Positions 62,956-64,000 of a stretch of DNA of 64,000 nucleotides are shown piece by piece. Origin of the DNA: Anaerostipes sp. MSJ-23 (GTDB lineage: Bacteria; Bacillota; Clostridia; Lachnospirales; Lachnospiraceae); NCBI RefSeq assembly GCF_018918155.1, contig NZ_JAHLPY010000002.1, positions 186,001 through 250,000 of the forward strand. The letters run 5' to 3'. The notes under the pieces are model-generated. The model was not told the DNA's origin and searched no databases. It was given only the letters and a program-made list of their open reading frames with translations. The translations under genes were made by a program, and so were the position numbers. Each line of letters begins with the position of its first letter. The first letter of the stretch is position 1.

Positions 62956-63885
62956 ATGAGAGCAATTTTTATGGGAACACCAGAGTTTGCAGTTCCAACA
63001 CTGCAGGCTTTGATTGATCATCATGAAGTCATTGGTGTGGTAACACAGCCGGATAAGCAAAGAGGACGCGGAAAAAAAGTTCAGTTTCCTCCAGTAAAGG
63101 AAAAGGCAGTAGAGTATAATATTCCGGTTTATCAGCCGGTAAGAGCAAAAGAGGAAGCGTTTATTGAGACATTAAGACAATTAAATCCGGATGTGATTGT
63201 TGTTGTGGCTTATGGACAAATTCTTCCAGAAAGTATTTTAAATATTCCTAAATATGGATGTATCAATGTTCATGGATCCCTTCTTCCAAAATACCGCGGG
63301 GCAGCGCCAATTCAGTGGGCGGTTCTTGACGGTGAGGAAAAAACAGGAATTACGACCATGTTTATGGAAAAAGGATTGGATACAGGAGACATGCTTGATA
63401 AAGTGGAAGTTGTTTTAGATCCAAAAGAAACGGCAGGAACACTTCATGATAAGTTAATGGAAGCTGGCGCAGATCTTCTTCTTGAGACTTTAAAGAAATT
63501 AGAAGCTGGAACTGCCGTGCGTATAAAACAGGATGATAGTAAAAGTTGTTATGCAAAAATGCTTTCTAAAGAAATGGGAAAAATTGATTTTACAAAATCA
63601 GCAAATGAAATTGAACGTCTGATTCGTGGAATGAACCCATGGCCGAGTGCGTATACATCTATGAGTGGAAAAACAATGAAAATCTGGGATGCAGATGTTG
63701 TGGAATATCAGGGAAATGAAAAACCTGGAACGATTGTAGATGTAACGAAAGATTCAATTCTTGTGGCAACTGGAGAAAATGCGTTGGCATTAAAGGAAAT
63801 TCAACTTGCCGGAAAGAAAAGAATGCAAGTACAGGCATTTTTGCTTGGGCGCTCAGTAGAAAAAGGAATAGTATTAGGAGATTAA
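62956..63885 (+). CDS. fmt: Methionyl-tRNA formyltransferase
   Basis: A 309-residue enzyme that formylates initiator methionyl-tRNA with 10-formyl-tetrahydrofolate. FMGTPEFAVPTLQAL is at residues 5-19, VVAYGQILP near 86-94, and the catalytic block NVHGSLLPKYRGAAPIQWA near 106-124, with the conserved Asn, His and later Asp (EKGLDTGDML). The C-terminal tRNA-binding domain begins near residue 205. It starts one base after def and the next gene follows in seven bases. Confidence 0.96.
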   Translation: MRAIFMGTPEFAVPTLQALIDHHEVIGVVTQPDKQRGRGKKVQFPPVKEKAVEYNIPVYQPVRAKEEAFIETLRQLNPDVIVVVAYGQILPESILNIPKYGCINVHGSLLPKYRGAAPIQWAVLDGEEKTGITTMFMEKGLDTGDMLDKVEVVLDPKETAGTLHDKLMEAGADLLLETLKKLEAGTAVRIKQDDSKSCYAKMLSKEMGKIDFTKSANEIERLIRGMNPWPSAYTSMSGKTMKIWDADVVEYQGNEKPGTIVDVTKDSILVATGENALALKEIQLAGKKRMQVQAFLLGRSVEKGIVLGD

Positions 63886-63892
63886 GTTTTTT

Positions 63893-64000
63893 ATGGATCA
63901 TCCAAGAGAACTGGCACTGGATGTGCTAATCAAAGTAGATAAAAAAGTAGATAAAAAAGAAGAATTATCCCATATTGCTGTTGGAAATGTACTGGAAAAA
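63893..64000 (+). CDS. Partial gene, probably 16S rRNA (cytosine-5)-methyltransferase RsmB, N-terminus
   Basis: Thirty-six codons are visible before the window ends. HPRELALDVLIKVDKK and SHIAVGNVLEK match the NusB-like N-terminal domain of RsmB (Sun), which commonly follows def-fmt. The catalytic methyltransferase part lies outside, so the call rests on this stretch and on gene order. A 12-base tandem repeat (63935-63958) adds a second Val-Asp-Lys-Lys. Confidence 0.6.
   Translation, partial: MDHPRELALDVLIKVDKKVDKKEELSHIAVGNVLEK

Noticed and set aside
1-64000. CRISPR arrays, tRNA genes, insertion sequences, prophage or integrase genes
   Set aside because: None was found: no regularly spaced repeats, no cloverleaf-like segments and no transposase or phage motifs in the translated genes.

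Overview
The window is about 64 kb of AT-rich DNA from a strictly anaerobic, low-GC Gram-positive bacterium. The best fit is the Lachnospiraceae, possibly an Anaerostipes-like gut species. Supporting this are the monomeric [FeFe] hydrogenase, strong GGAGG ribosome sites, a VanRS-like two-component pair, a split transketolase with a small transaldolase, and several families typical of this group (DUF975, DUF368, DegV, YibE/F, secreted Fn3 proteins). The assignment is inferred from gene content. No rRNA, tRNA, prophage, insertion sequence or CRISPR array was seen.

Bases 1-24,900 are dominated by the cell envelope. After a truncated metal P-type ATPase, an oxidoreductase, a cupin and an NlpC/P60 hydrolase comes the c-di-AMP operon (two membrane proteins, cdaA, cdaR). 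It runs directly into a GtrB/CsbB-like glycosyltransferase. A GtrA flippase, a membrane-anchored PIG-L deacetylase and a YfhO-type enzyme follow. Together they look like a three-component polymer-glycosylation system with an added deacetylase. Next is a long teichoic-acid-like locus: three CDP-glycerol/ribitol phosphotransferase family proteins, a pyruvyltransferase, TarI, TarJ, a TagG/TagH-type exporter, TagD and a GT2 enzyme. A convergent pair on the minus strand supplies a lipid-linked sugar-phosphate initiator and an LCP ligase.

Bases 25,000-45,200 hold HtrA, a DUF368 (candidate undecaprenyl-phosphate translocase) gene and DegV. They also hold a GltD-like flavoprotein overlapping an [FeFe] hydrogenase, a second Gfo/Idh oxidoreductase, NADP-isocitrate dehydrogenase, secreted Fn3 proteins, YibE/F, a two-component system and a NagZ-like lipoprotein. 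Directly after icd lies a gene-free stretch that folds on paper into a closed RNA with a long H-type pseudoknot and its own terminator.

Bases 45,200-64,000 are mostly housekeeping: purC-purF-purB, ilvE, galE with a LacI regulator, transaldolase plus split transketolase, and glmM-priA-def-fmt-rsmB. Among them is a compact unit of unknown role (50,242-52,657): a phospholipase-C-like protein, a divergent RelA/SpoT-fold synthetase and two small unrecognised proteins.

The most interesting items are the pseudoknotted RNA after icd, the RelA/SpoT-fold operon, the GtrB/GtrA/PIG-L/YfhO cluster and several near-perfect palindromes at promoters. Functions are read from motifs and context only; no database search was possible.
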